NCBI GenBank assembly: GCA_963853835.1 | Contig: OY970834.1 | Location: 39,587,257-39,651,256 of the forward strand | Length of the DNA: 64,000 bases | Reading direction: 5' to 3' | Origin: Calendula officinalis | Lineage: Eukaryota; Streptophyta; Magnoliopsida; Asterales; Asteraceae | Part shown: piece by piece, positions 19,800 through 31,147 of the stretch | How the letters are laid out: every line of letters begins with the position of its first letter | Position numbering within the stretch: position 1 is the stretch's first letter | The notes under the pieces: generated by a model | The model's input: only the letters and a program-made list of their open reading frames with translations | Told to the model about the DNA's origin: nothing | Databases searched by the model: none | Made by a program: the position numbers and the translations under genes

Positions 19800-22700
19800 T
19801 TTTATTTTCTAATAATCTGCTTAAAATATCTGCTGCTTTGTTATCTTTTCCTTTAATATGTTCTATATTAACTGTTAAACCTGTATTATATATTCTGTCT
19901 AGAAAATTTAACCATCTTTTTCTACTACTTCTTTTGCTATCTCCGGTCATTTTATTATAAAAAGAAACAATGGCTTCACAATCTGTCCTAAGAGTTATTT
20001 CTTTCTTTGAAATAATAAATAATTCGAAACTATCTAAAGCATAGCTTATTGCAAGCAATTCTGCATCAATACTACTAATATTGCCTTTTTCTTTATATTT
20101 TCCACTATTGTACCTACAAATTCTTTCTGAACTTTTATCACTAAATTTATTTGGTTTGCAACAAAGTATTGCTCCCCATCCCTGGCTACACCCATCTGTT
20201 TCTATTATTAAATAATCTGTATCTAAAGGGAGAGCTAATTCTGGTAGATCTTTAATTCTTTGTTTTAATGTCTGTACTAATTTTATATCTTCCTGATTAA
20301 AGTACTTCTGCCCTGTGGCAGACGTCTTAGAATAAAGTGGACCTGCTATTTTTCCTAAGTCTTTAATAAAAGGTCTAGCATAATTTATTAGTCCTAAAAA
20401 TTTTTGTAGCGTTTTTAGGTCGTCTAATTTATCTGGAAAATCTAATGCTTTTTGAGCTATGTGAGGTTGAAGTTTTATTTTTCCTTCTCCTATGTTAACT
20501 CCTAAAAAATCAATATATGTTTTAAAAAGATTCATTTTGCTTTTACTTATTATTAAACCATGTCTAATAAATTCTGAAAATATAATCTGTAAATGACCTC
20601 TATGTTCTTGTCTGTTTTTGCTAAAAACTAATATATCATCTATATATACTATTACAAAATTTTTATGTTTATTAAATATATCTTCCATCTTTCTTTGGAA
20701 TATACTAGGAGCATTTTTTAATCCAAAAGGCATCACCAACCATTCAAAATGCCCTTCTGGACTTGTAAATGCAGTCCATTCTATACTATCGGGGTGCATT
20801 TTTATTTGCCAAAATCCAGACTTAAGGTCAAACTTGCTAAATATCTTGCAATTTTGAATCCTATTGATTAATACATTTTTATCTGGTATATTATAGGAAT
20901 CATCAATAGTGTTATCATTTAATCTTTTGTAGTTAACTACCATTCTGCTCTTTCCTCTAATTATTTCTGAATGTTTTCTTACTATGAATGCTGCTGATCT
21001 ATGAGGACTATCTGATTTTCTAATTACCCCTAATTTTAGTAATTCTGAGATATGAGTTTTAAATTCAGTTATATCTTCATTTGTTGGTTCTATATTTTTT
21101 GTTCTAATTATGTATTCTGGGTTTTTTATTTTAAGTTCACATACTATTTTATCATTCTCCCAATATTTTAAAACATTTTCCCCTATTATCTCCATTTTTT
21201 CTAATTTTGAAATTAGGTTGTCAATATCATGTTCTGTTACTAAGTGAATATAAACTTGCTCCATATTCACAAAATCAAAATCATACTCCATATCTTCTTT
21301 TAAATCTACCTCATAATCTCTCTCATCATAAAAATTATTTTCTTCTATTAATTGACACTCATTTTCTTCTTTACAATCACATTCTTTTGATTTTATTGAG
21401 CCTTTGCCAACTTTCTCAATTAGGGTAGGAAAAGGAGAAGTTGAAGCAGGGGCTATTAGGTTATGCTTTGAAAACATAAGATAATCTTTAGAAAGGAGGG
21501 CCACCCCACTATCTTTCATCAAAAAACTTAAACCAAGGATAAAATCAATATTTATTAATTCTAATGGTCTCACCCATGTTTTATGGGGTAGGGTGTATTC
21601 TTTACTATACCCACAATTTGTGGCAAAACTTATCTTAGCGGCAAAATTCAATATATTTTTATAAGTATGTATACCACCATCCATCTGTTGTGCTCCAGTG
21701 GGGGTGGTTTGGGTTATATACTCTTTAGGTATTAGTTTTTCATTTATAATACAATTTGAACATCCACTGTCTACTAAAGCTAAGCATTTTATTACATAAG
21801 TACCAAGTCTAATTTTGCACTGAACTTTTAATGATTTAATGTCTTCTGGGTTACATATGACTTTACATGGTTCGTCTACTAATTCAAATTTATTCATTAA
21901 ATTATGTTCTTGAATTATATTTTTTCCTTTATCTGCCATTTCAAATTCATCGAACTTTTTCTGGAATAATTTTAAAGTATCTTCTATAACTTCTATTCTT
22001 TTTCTTAATATTCTTAATTCATGTTTTTCTAGGCTAACAAAAAGAGGTTGTTCTTTAACATCTTCTTTTTGTATAAGATTTTTTGATTCTAAGCATTTTA
22101 TACATGCCTCCTTAAAACATATCTTACACTTAGACCGTAATTGTCTTTGAGGAAAAAATTTACAAATAAAACACGGGATATTGTCGGATCCTAGATTTTT
22201 ATCCCAATTATGAAGGCATTCTATGTCTTCGGTATTTACTAATTCATATTCTTCATCACTAATATATTCTATATTCTGTTTTGAAAATTCATTTATAAAA
22301 TTGTTAGTCTGAGAATTTTTTTCTTCCCCTATTGTCTCTTCTATTGAAATAATACTGTAGATAGACTCATTATCACTAATGCATTCATCAACTGGTATTA
22401 GATCTTCATTTACACATTCTATTAAAATACTATTTTTCTCATAGCTATTCTGTCTTTTGGGACATGTTCTAGCTAAGTGTTCAAAACTATTACATACAAA
22501 GCAACTAAGTTTATTTTTATAATTTCTTTCTGGTTTGAATTTCCTAACATGTCTTTTTTCATCTAAATAAGGCTTCTTCTTATTAGATTTTCTAAGATAA
22601 TATTTCTTTTGATTTGTTTTATTATATTTTTTATAATTCTTTCTTGGTGGTTTTTCTGCTCCATAGGTCTGCGGAGTATATATCTCATTACAAAATTTAT

Positions 22701-24663
22701 AATCTGTTTGTTTTAGTTGTTTTTGGATTTGTAAGTTTACACATTTTTCTTCTAGCATTTTGGTTATAAATTGAGCTCTATGGGTTATTGTCCATAAAGC
22801 ATTTGGGTTATTTTTTATTTCTGGAAGTTCATTCCATTTTGTGTGAATTTCTAAACCTAAAGGGCCTGGTAATTTATGGAAAAGTTTCTCTCCTATTTCT
22901 TTATTAAAAGTATTTCCTGCTATGGTGGTTAAATATACATAATGGTTTAAGAATCTTTTCACATATAACCCGCTAGTCCAGTTTTTTAAGCTTAACTGTT
23001 CTAGGTCTCTCATTGCTTTTTTCTGGACTTCTGTGTGTCCTGAGTTGGGATCTGCTCCTGTTATTAATGACTGTATTTTATTTACAAAATTATATGGATT
23101 ACTACCTAGGCTTCTTAGGCTATTATATTCTTCTTGTTGCTCGATCTTATATGCTTCCCACATTGCCTTCGTACTTTCTCCTAAGAATGTTTCTAGGTAT
23201 TTATACATTTCTTCAGTTTCTAGGTCTTGGAAATGTCTGTAATAATTTCCTATGAGCGTACTTTTCCAAACATCTATTACATTTGTCCAGTTTTGTGGAT
23301 CATGTGCCGTAAGGTTTAAGATATAACCTTTATGGTCTGTTTGGAATCTTATGGGTTGTTCTAGAGGTCTTTCTGCTCCTCTAGATGTATAATTACTAGT
23401 CTCAAAAGTATTATCATATTTAGTATAAGGTGTCCTTGATGCCATACCATAGTAATTATGATTTGGTAGAACTTGGTGTCTATTAAAAGGAGTGCTTCCT
23501 GAAGAAAAATAACTAGCTTCTTCTGTATCAACTAATTCTTTTTCATAACTTATTTCTGAAATGTTTGATTCGTCATCTGTCATATTATACTCTGTTAAAA
23601 TTATATTTCCATTATTATCATATGCTAAACATTCATTTTCTCTAATTTGTTTGTTTAAAAACATGTGTTCTTCTAGTTGTAATAATTCTTCTTTATTTAA
23701 AATGATATTTAATTCTTTTGGAAATAGTATTTTTTCTTTTTTAGTTTCTATATCTACAAAATTACTTTCAATTTCTGTTTCTGTTTCTTCATTATCTTGA
23801 TCAGGGATGGAATTATAATTGGAAAAAGTTAAACTTGTTCTGCCCAGCCTATTTGTAAATGTTATAGCTTCATCTGGAACTATGACAGGTGGACTCTTTT
23901 GGACAAATTTACTAATATCCCATTCTAATCCTGCTAAGGTTTCTGTAGAAAATTCTTTTGGTTTTACCATTTTAATACCTTGGCTACTTATTAGGTTTAC
24001 TACTTTATCTGTATATATTTTATACTTAGTGGTTGATGTTGTTGAACATCTTCCTAAAACTCCTAGAGTTATTAGTAAATTATCTCCACATTCTACTTCT
24101 TCATAACCCTTTGTCTGAATTCCTAATTTTATATATTTAGAAAAATCCTTAATAGTAATTAAAAAATCTGGACTACAATATATTATTCCTTTATTACTGT
24201 TCATGTCTACTTCTGTGCTAGCAATCATGCTTTTGGTTATATCTTTGATTCTGTTATCAAATAATGTAATTAAAACCTTACAACCTAGGTTTTTTCTCAT
24301 TAAGCCTTTAATTCCTATTACTATTATTCCTAAGTGGATAAATTTAAAATGTCTTTGCCTAAGATTATGTTCTCCTTCTTTAGAAATTATATTTAAAATC
24401 TTTGTTTGGTCTTTTATACACTGTATTGTAGATTCATAACTATTTCTGTAAAATTGGGTACTGTTTTCAAAAAATCCCTTATTATATAAAATTTCTGGTT
24501 TTAACATTTGTAAACCATGAGTTTGGAATCGGTTATAATCTAACTCGGGATCTATTAATTCTTCTAAGTTTGCATCATATTCTTCTCTTTTACTCGCAAT
24601 TTTGTTTATAATGTTTTTAGGAACTACACATAAACCAAAACTCTTTCGGGAAGAGTCTGCCAT
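19792..24663 (-). CDS. Pararetrovirus ORF2 polyprotein, copy B
   Basis: 1623 residues, uninterrupted, with the same domain order as copy A: movement protein, coat protein with CCHC knuckle, second cysteine motif, aspartic protease DSG, RT with YIDD, RNase H. The roughly ten substitutions relative to A are conservative or outside catalytic motifs (for example Lys for Arg near the RNase H end, Gly for Trp before the RT/RNase H junction). Where A and B differ at that Gly/Trp site, copy C agrees with B. The start overlaps the ORF1 stop by one base. Confidence 0.95.
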   Translation of the reverse strand: MADSSRKSFGLCVVPKNIINKIASKREEYDANLEELIDPELDYNRFQTHGLQMLKPEILYNKGFFENSTQFYRNSYESTIQCIKDQTKILNIISKEGEHNLRQRHFKFIHLGIIVIGIKGLMRKNLGCKVLITLFDNRIKDITKSMIASTEVDMNSNKGIIYCSPDFLITIKDFSKYIKLGIQTKGYEEVECGDNLLITLGVLGRCSTTSTTKYKIYTDKVVNLISSQGIKMVKPKEFSTETLAGLEWDISKFVQKSPPVIVPDEAITFTNRLGRTSLTFSNYNSIPDQDNEETETEIESNFVDIETKKEKILFPKELNIILNKEELLQLEEHMFLNKQIRENECLAYDNNGNIILTEYNMTDDESNISEISYEKELVDTEEASYFSSGSTPFNRHQVLPNHNYYGMASRTPYTKYDNTFETSNYTSRGAERPLEQPIRFQTDHKGYILNLTAHDPQNWTNVIDVWKSTLIGNYYRHFQDLETEEMYKYLETFLGESTKAMWEAYKIEQQEEYNSLRSLGSNPYNFVNKIQSLITGADPNSGHTEVQKKAMRDLEQLSLKNWTSGLYVKRFLNHYVYLTTIAGNTFNKEIGEKLFHKLPGPLGLEIHTKWNELPEIKNNPNALWTITHRAQFITKMLEEKCVNLQIQKQLKQTDYKFCNEIYTPQTYGAEKPPRKNYKKYNKTNQKKYYLRKSNKKKPYLDEKRHVRKFKPERNYKNKLSCFVCNSFEHLARTCPKRQNSYEKNSILIECVNEDLIPVDECISDNESIYSIISIEETIGEEKNSQTNNFINEFSKQNIEYISDEEYELVNTEDIECLHNWDKNLGSDNIPCFICKFFPQRQLRSKCKICFKEACIKCLESKNLIQKEDVKEQPLFVSLEKHELRILRKRIEVIEDTLKLFQKKFDEFEMADKGKNIIQEHNLMNKFELVDEPCKVICNPEDIKSLKVQCKIRLGTYVIKCLALVDSGCSNCIINEKLIPKEYITQTTPTGAQQMDGGIHTYKNILNFAAKISFATNCGYSKEYTLPHKTWVRPLELINIDFILGLSFLMKDSGVALLSKDYLMFSKHNLIAPASTSPFPTLIEKVGKGSIKSKECDCKEENECQLIEENNFYDERDYEVDLKEDMEYDFDFVNMEQVYIHLVTEHDIDNLISKLEKMEIIGENVLKYWENDKIVCELKIKNPEYIIRTKNIEPTNEDITEFKTHISELLKLGVIRKSDSPHRSAAFIVRKHSEIIRGKSRMVVNYKRLNDNTIDDSYNIPDKNVLINRIQNCKIFSKFDLKSGFWQIKMHPDSIEWTAFTSPEGHFEWLVMPFGLKNAPSIFQRKMEDIFNKHKNFVIVYIDDILVFSKNRQEHRGHLQIIFSEFIRHGLIISKSKMNLFKTYIDFLGVNIGEGKIKLQPHIAQKALDFPDKLDDLKTLQKFLGLINYARPFIKDLGKIAGPLYSKTSATGQKYFNQEDIKLVQTLKQRIKDLPELALPLDTDYLIIETDGCSQGWGAILCCKPNKFSDKSSERICRYNSGKYKEKGNISSIDAELLAISYALDSFELFIISKKEITLRTDCEAIVSFYNKMTGDSKRSSRKRWLNFLDRIYNTGLTVNIEHIKGKDNKAADILSRLLENKNV

Positions 24664-25253
24664 TAGTTTTTTATTTGGTAATCTTTAAAACTAAAAGGTT
24701 CAGTTTTTTCTGTTTTTACAATTTTTCTAGTTACTTTTTCACTACCTGTTGGATTTAAGGATAATGATTCTATTTGTTCTGCTAATAATTTAATATCGTT
24801 CTTATTTATGACTTCTTTAATATTTTTGTCTTCGGTTTTATTTATAGATACTTTTTCTAATATGATCTTACTTTGTTCTTTTATATAATCTAATTTACTA
24901 TTAAAAGTACTAATTTCTTTTTGAAGAGAAAATAAAATAGATTGTTGTTTTTCTAATTTAACTTCTAAGTTGTCTGATATATTAATAAGTAAATCTACTA
25001 TTGTATTTAGGCAAGGGTCTGACGATAGTAAACTATGGTGGTGCTCTTTATCAAAATTACACTTAAGTTTATATTTATCTAGGATTTGTACTGTTCTTTT
25101 ATTATTTAACAATATGTCTATACCTAAATATTCTAGTCTTTTTGGTTCCAGTTTTTTCGTTGATATGCTCTGATACCAAAATAGGGGGGTCTCTAAACTT
25201 AATTTAAAACTTAATTTATGGAAAAGTAAGGGTACTTGTATGTATGCAAGCAA
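24663..25253 (-). CDS. Pararetrovirus ORF1 frame, copy B, extended through the PBS
   Basis: The frame matches the 150-residue ORF1 of copy A, but the ATG used there is ATA here. The first upstream ATG lies in a leader repeat, giving 196 codons that read through the PBS (FWYQSIS). Whether translation starts there, at an internal non-AUG codon or at a later site cannot be told. The coiled-coil segment and basic C-terminus match copy A. The TAATG junction with ORF2 is kept. Confidence 0.6.
   Translation of the reverse strand: MLAYIQVPLLFHKLSFKLSLETPLFWYQSISTKKLEPKRLEYLGIDILLNNKRTVQILDKYKLKCNFDKEHHHSLLSSDPCLNTIVDLLINISDNLEVKLEKQQSILFSLQKEISTFNSKLDYIKEQSKIILEKVSINKTEDKNIKEVINKNDIKLLAEQIESLSLNPTGSEKVTRKIVKTEKTEPFSFKDYQIKN
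25167..25178 (-). promoter_or_regulatory. Minus-strand primer binding site (tRNA-Met), copy B
   Basis: TGGTATCAGAGC in the viral sense, immediately followed upstream by the GGGTCTC leader repeats. This shows the normal leader-PBS junction that is broken at the ends of copy A. Confidence 0.9.
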
Positions 25254-26276
25254 GCAGAAAATCCAGAAAATATAGGGTCTCTAAACTTAATTTAAAACTT
25301 AATTTATGGAAAAGTAAGGGTACTTGTATGTATGCAAGCAAGCAGAAAATCCAGAAAATATATATAACCAAATAAAATAGGGGGGTCTCTAAACTTAATT
25401 TAAAACTTAATTTATGGAAAAGTAAGGGTACTTGTATGTATGCAAGCAAGCAGAAAATCCAGAAAATATATATAACCAAATTTAACAAATCCGTACTCGG
25501 TACTTCCCTTAAGTTAATTTCCAAAAATGCCAAAAATTTAATTCCCGAAAAAGACTTTTTTTTTTTTTTTTAGGTTACCACCTTTCCCCAACAGAACGGA
25601 TTATCAAACAGGCTCACTCCGGCCTTATAAAATCCTTAGTTTTGGGTCACGCAGTGGTAAGCTAAAAACTTTTCAACGAAATGATAAAATGAATATACAC
25701 AAATACTTAAAATAAAATTTTTATTACAAGCATATATTACAAACTGGGAATCAAATTTCATGACATTTAAGGACTTAAGGTTTTCCCTTTCGGGAGATCC
25801 TTTGAAAAACTAAAAGTAGATGGAAAGAAACTTACATAAAGTGAAGAGGAATATCATAACATTTAAGGACTTAAGGTTTTCCCTTTCGGGAGATCCTTTG
25901 AAAAAATAGGGGGGTCTCTAAACTTAATTTAAAACTTAATTTATGGAAAAGTAAGGGTACTTGTATGTATGCAAGCAAGCAGAAAATCCAGAAAATATAG
26001 GGTCTCTAAACTTAATTTAAAACTTAATTTATGGAAAAGTAAGGGTACTTGTATGTATGCAAGCAAGCAGAAAATCCAGAAAATATATATAACCAAATAA
26101 AATAGGGGGGTCTCTAAACTTAATTTAAAACTTAATTTATGGAAAAGTAAGGGTACTTGTATGTATGCAAGCAAGCAGAAAATCCAGAAAATATATATAA
26201 CCAAATTTAACAAATCCGTACTCGGTACTTCCCTTAAGTTAATTTCCAAAAATGCCAAAAATTTAATTCCCGAAAA

Positions 26277-26311
<35 letters not shown>

Positions 26312-26516
26312 GTTACCACCTTTCCCCAACAGAACGGATTATCAAACAGGCTCACTCCGGCCTTATAAAATCCTTAGTTTTGGGTCACGCAGTGGTAAGC
26401 TAAAAACTTTTCAACGAAATGATAAAATGAATATACACAAATACTTAAAATAAAATTTTTATTACAAGCATATATTACAAACTGGGAATCAAATTTCATG
26501 ACATTTAAGGACTTAA
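25187..26516 (-). repeat. Duplicated viral leader with two three-unit repeat arrays
   Basis: Leader block 1 has GGGTCTC units starting at 25187, 25275 and 25383 (spacings 88 and 108 bp), then a short T-tract (to about 25571), then viral 3' sequence to 25857. After a small rearranged piece (25858-25905), block 2 repeats the same array at 25912, 26000 and 26108 with the same spacings. It is followed by a longer T-tract (26281-26309) and viral sequence to about 26516, where copy C begins in the opposite orientation. Confidence 0.9.
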
Positions 26517-26521
26517 TATGA

Positions 26522-29140
26522 AAGTATTATAAGTATGTAGTTGATGAATGCATTAGTGATAATGAGTCTATCTACAATATTATTTCAATAGAAGAGACAA
26601 TAGGGGAAGAAAAAACTTCTCAGACTAACAATTTTATAAATGAATTTTCAAAACAGAATATAGAATATATTAGTGATGAAGAATATGAATTAGTAAATAC
26701 CGAAGACATAGAATGCCTTCATAATTGGGATAAAAATCTAGGATCCGACAATATCCCGTGTTTTATTTGTAAATTTTTTCCTCAAAGACAATTACGGTCT
26801 AAGTGTAAGATATGTTTTAAGGAGGCATGTATAAAATGCTTAGAATCAAAAAATCTTATACAAAAAGAAGATGTTAAAGAACAACCTCTTTTTGTTAGCC
26901 TAGAAAAACATGAATTAAGAATATTAAGAAAAAGAATAGAAGTTATAGAAGATACTTTAAAATTATTCCAGAAAAAGTTCGATGAATTTGAAATGGCAGA
27001 TAAAGGAAAAAATATAATTCAAGAACATAATTTAATGAATAAATTTGAATTAGTAGACGAACCATGTAAAGTCATATGTAACCCAGAAGACATTAAATCA
27101 TTAAAAGTTCAGTGCAAAATTAGACTTGGTACTTATGTAATAAAATGCTTAGCTTTAGTAGACAGTGGATGTTCAAATTGTATTATAAATGAAAAACTAA
27201 TACCTAAAGAGTATATAACCCAAACCACCCCCACTGGAGCACAACAGATGGATGGTGGTATACATACTTATAAAAATATATTGAATTTTGCCGCTAAGAT
27301 AAGTTTTGCCACAAATTGTGGGTATAGTAAAGAATACACCCTACCCCATAAAACATGGGTGAGACCATTAGAATTAATAAATATTGATTTTATCCTTGGT
27401 TTAAGTTTTTTGATGAAAGATAGTGGGGTGGCCCTCCTTTCTAAAGATTATCTTATGTTTTCAAAGCATAACCTAATAGCCCCTGCTTCAACTTCTCCTT
27501 TTCCTACCCTAATTGAGAAAGTTGGCAAAGGCTCAATAAAATCAAAAGAATGTGATTGTAAAGAAGAAAATGAGTGTCAATTAATAGAAGAAAATAATTT
27601 TTATGATGAGAGAGATTATGAGGTAGATTTAAAAGAAGATATGGAGTATGATTTTGATTTTGTGAATATGGAGCAAGTTTATATTCACTTAGTAACAGAA
27701 CATGATATTGACAACCTAATTTCAAAATTAGAAAAAATGGAGATAATAGGGGAAAATGTTTTAAAATATTGGGAGAATGATAAAATAGTATGTGAACTTA
27801 AAATAAAAAACCCAGAATACATAATTAGAACAAAAAATATAGAACCAACAAATGAAGATATAACTGACTTTAAAACTCATATCTCAGAATTACTAAAATT
27901 AGGGGTAATTAGAAAATCAGATAGTCCTCATAGATCAGCAGCATTCATAGTAAGAAAACATTCAGAAATAATTAGAGGAAAGAGCAGAATGGTAATTAAC
28001 TACAAAAGATTAAATGATAACACTATTGATGATTCCTATAATATACCAGATAAAAATGTATTAATCAATAGGATTCAAAATTGCAAGATATTTAGCAAGT
28101 TTGACCTTAAGTCTGGATTTTGGCAAATAAAAATGCACCCCGATAGTATAGAATGGACTGCATTTACAAGTCCAGAAGGGCATTTTGAATGGTTGGTGAT
28201 GCCTTTTGGATTAAAAAATGCTCCTAGTATATTCCAAAGAAAGATGGAAGATATATTTAATAAACATAAAAATTTTGTAATAGTATATATAGATGATATA
28301 TTAGTTTTTAGCAAAAACAGACAAGAACATAGAGGTCATTTACAGATTATATTTTCAGAATTTATTAGACATGGTTTAATAATAAGTAAAAGCAAAATGA
28401 ATCTTTTTAAAACATATATTGATTTTTTAGGAGTTAACATAGGAGAAGGAAAAATAAAACTTCAACCTCACATAGCTCAAAAAGCATTAGATTTTCCAGA
28501 TAAATTAGACGACCTAAAAACGCTACAAAAATTTTTAGGACTAATAAATTATGCTAGACCTTTTATTAAAGACTTAGGAAAAATAGCAGGTCCACTTTAT
28601 TCTAAGACGTCTGCCACAGGGCAGAAGTACTTTAATCAGGAAGATATAAAATTAGTACAGACATTAAAACAAAAAATTAAAGATCTACCAGAATTAGCTC
28701 TCCCTTTAGATACAGATTATTTAATAATAGAAACAGATGGGTGTAGCCAGGGATGGGGAGCAATACTTTGTTGCAAACCAAATAAATTTAGTGATAAAAG
28801 TTCAGAAAGAATTTGTAGGTACAATAGTGGAAAATATAAAGAAAAAGGCAATATTAGTAGTATTGATGCAGAATTGCTTGCAATAAGCTATGCTTTAGAT
28901 AGTTTCGAATTATTTATTATTTCAAAGAAAGAAATAACTCTTAGGACAGATTGTGAAGCCATTGTTTCTTTTTATAATAAAATGACCGGAGATAGCAAAA
29001 GAAGTAGTAGAAGAAGATGGTTAAATTTTCTAGACAGAATATATAATACAGGTTTAACAGTTAATATAGAACATATTAAAGGAAAAGATAACAAAGCAGC
29101 AGATATTTTAAGCAGATTATTAGAAAATAAAAATGTTTAA
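26522..29140 (+). pseudogene. Pararetrovirus ORF2 polyprotein, 5'-truncated, copy C
   Basis: Viral sequence starts at about 26540, corresponding to residue 758 of the full polyprotein. The movement and coat domains and the CCHC knuckle are missing. The second cysteine motif, aspartic protease (DSG), reverse transcriptase (YIDD) and RNase H remain in one open frame to the normal stop. The first internal ATG is at 26993. The missing part is not elsewhere in this copy; the neighbouring sequence is inverted leader, so this is a rearrangement breakpoint. Confidence 0.9.
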
Positions 29141-29369
29141 AATGACTCTACTTTTAAAGAAACAAATAAACACAGCCCTAGAAGATATAAATGAAAAAGT
29201 ATTTATTGCAGAAAGAGACCTATTTCATATAAAAGAAAGAATAAAAGTTAGTCAACATGAACATAAGCCAACTATGACTAGAGTAAAAATATTTTTAGAA
29301 AATAGGCTTAAGAAAAGAATGATAGAAAAAAGGATTATTGAAGAAAAAGTAAAAATATTAACATTATAA
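29133..29369 (+). CDS. Pararetrovirus ORF3, copy C
   Basis: 78 residues, the same as in copies A and B, overlapping the ORF2 end by 8 nt. Charged, helical, of unknown function. Confidence 0.7.
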   Translation: MFKMTLLLKKQINTALEDINEKVFIAERDLFHIKERIKVSQHEHKPTMTRVKIFLENRLKKRMIEKRIIEEKVKILTL

Positions 29370-29451
29370 GAGTATAATTTATCTTTCACAAAGAGATAGA
29401 AGAAAATATTATTATCATTAATAAAAATATTTAACTATATTTTTTCCACAG

Positions 29452-30900
29452 ATGTTTAGACCAAGTCCAAGAGGTCCTCCTCCAAGGAGTATGAGGCCAG
29501 AGGGAATTCCACCGGGAAATTCTTTTGCTGCAAGGCCTATCCAGAATCCATCCAGATATTACCAAGAAAATATTAGATTTGGTAACCAGAATCTACAAGT
29601 TTTTCCCAATAGTAACATTTCATTCAAAGCTCTACCCCATATATCACTTAGTAAAGAAGAAAAATGTATTTTAGATAACTTATGGATTTCTTATGGCCGA
29701 GAACCTAAAGACAGAAAATATTTTATAGCATGTTTAAATGCTTTATCAGAACATTTTAACCAGAACCGTAATCGTTTTAAATTCTATGTTGTTTTAAAAG
29801 GTAAAAAGACAGGCTTTTTTCATACTTGGATAGAAGTAATAGAAGCTATTCAAGGATATCCAGACCCTTTATACAAAGGTTTTAATGACTATCAACAAGC
29901 ATTAACTATAGCAAGAATGAATTTAGGAATGAATTTTTATATTTCAGAATCTCTTAAACATTATACAGAACCTCCACCTACTTATTCAGTTACTAAAGAT
30001 ACAAATCAGATTCTTTTTTGTGACCATTGTGAGTCTATGAAAAACAATTATAGATGTATTAATGAAGAAATCTATAGGCTTAGAGAAGAAAACAAAAACT
30101 TAGTTAATAAGATAAACAATCTACAAAAGAATAGATCAGCAATTGTAAATCTCTCAAGTGGTTCCTCTTCTGACCCAAAACAGAAGAGTAAGAAGGGTAC
30201 TCACTCCCCAATGAGTGGGCAAGAAGGTACTAGTAAACCTAATAATTTACTAGCTAGTCCAGTGCTCCCGGCAACTGGTAAAGACTCATCAAATCCGGAT
30301 ATAGCTATGGGATTGCTAAAATCTCAGGAGACACAGAGGACTCCTGATTCCTCTACTAAAAAGAATAAGGACATAGAAATTTGGGACACTTTGGGAGAAC
30401 CAGGAAAACATAAAGACTTCTTAGTAAAATATAATCCTACCCCAAGTTCAGAATATCCTTCCTTTAATTTACTCCCGGATAGCCCAAATGCTCAAGATGC
30501 ACAAGAACCAGAAAACACTGAACAAATTTTAGATCAGATTTTAGAAAACTCAGAAGAGTTAAAAAATTATTATGAAGCTTCTTCGTCAAAGAAGAGATCA
30601 AAAAAGAAAAAATATAGTGAAAGAATCCTTCATGAAACGGTAAATAAGACGGTAAAAGAAATTCTCAAGGCCATGTTACCAGAATTAATGGAAAATGCTC
30701 AAGAGCCTACCAAAGAAAAATCAATTCCTGACAACTTAACCCCAGTTAATTTGTCTAATATTGAAACTAATGATCCTATGTCCAATGAAGAAAATACAAG
30801 CGATAATAGAGAACATTTTGATCCAAATGAAGAAAACTACACAGATAACGATGATAGTTACTCGTTTGATACTATAGCAAGACACAATTTGGACACTTAG
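29452..30900 (+). CDS. Pararetrovirus ORF4, viroplasmin/TAV-like protein, copy C
   Basis: 482 residues, full length, with the viroplasmin-like domain at about 109-158. It differs from copy A at a few residues near the N-terminus (Arg for Ile at position 3, Tyr for His at 90). The acceptor-like pyrimidine tract and CAG (29438-29451) sit directly before the ATG. Because the upstream leader is absent from this truncated copy, normal expression is doubtful. Confidence 0.85.
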   Translation: MFRPSPRGPPPRSMRPEGIPPGNSFAARPIQNPSRYYQENIRFGNQNLQVFPNSNISFKALPHISLSKEEKCILDNLWISYGREPKDRKYFIACLNALSEHFNQNRNRFKFYVVLKGKKTGFFHTWIEVIEAIQGYPDPLYKGFNDYQQALTIARMNLGMNFYISESLKHYTEPPPTYSVTKDTNQILFCDHCESMKNNYRCINEEIYRLREENKNLVNKINNLQKNRSAIVNLSSGSSSDPKQKSKKGTHSPMSGQEGTSKPNNLLASPVLPATGKDSSNPDIAMGLLKSQETQRTPDSSTKKNKDIEIWDTLGEPGKHKDFLVKYNPTPSSEYPSFNLLPDSPNAQDAQEPENTEQILDQILENSEELKNYYEASSSKKRSKKKKYSERILHETVNKTVKEILKAMLPELMENAQEPTKEKSIPDNLTPVNLSNIETNDPMSNEENTSDNREHFDPNEENYTDNDDSYSFDTIARHNLDT

Positions 30901-31147
30901 ATGCCATTACAGCCAGTATGAAAAGACAAAAGATTCCGATACAGTTTTACCACTCAAGTTTACCCAATTATTTGCCAGACAAGAAGTGACAGCATATTCC
31001 TGAAGATAGCTATACCCTAATAATTCAGATTCTTGAAGATAAGTTTGCTTTATATCACATCTAATAATGCAGAAAATGTTAAAAGATCAAGTCAAGAGTG
31101 CCCCACCTACAACAGCACTAGCAATAAGAGCTCCCCCGAATTTCATC

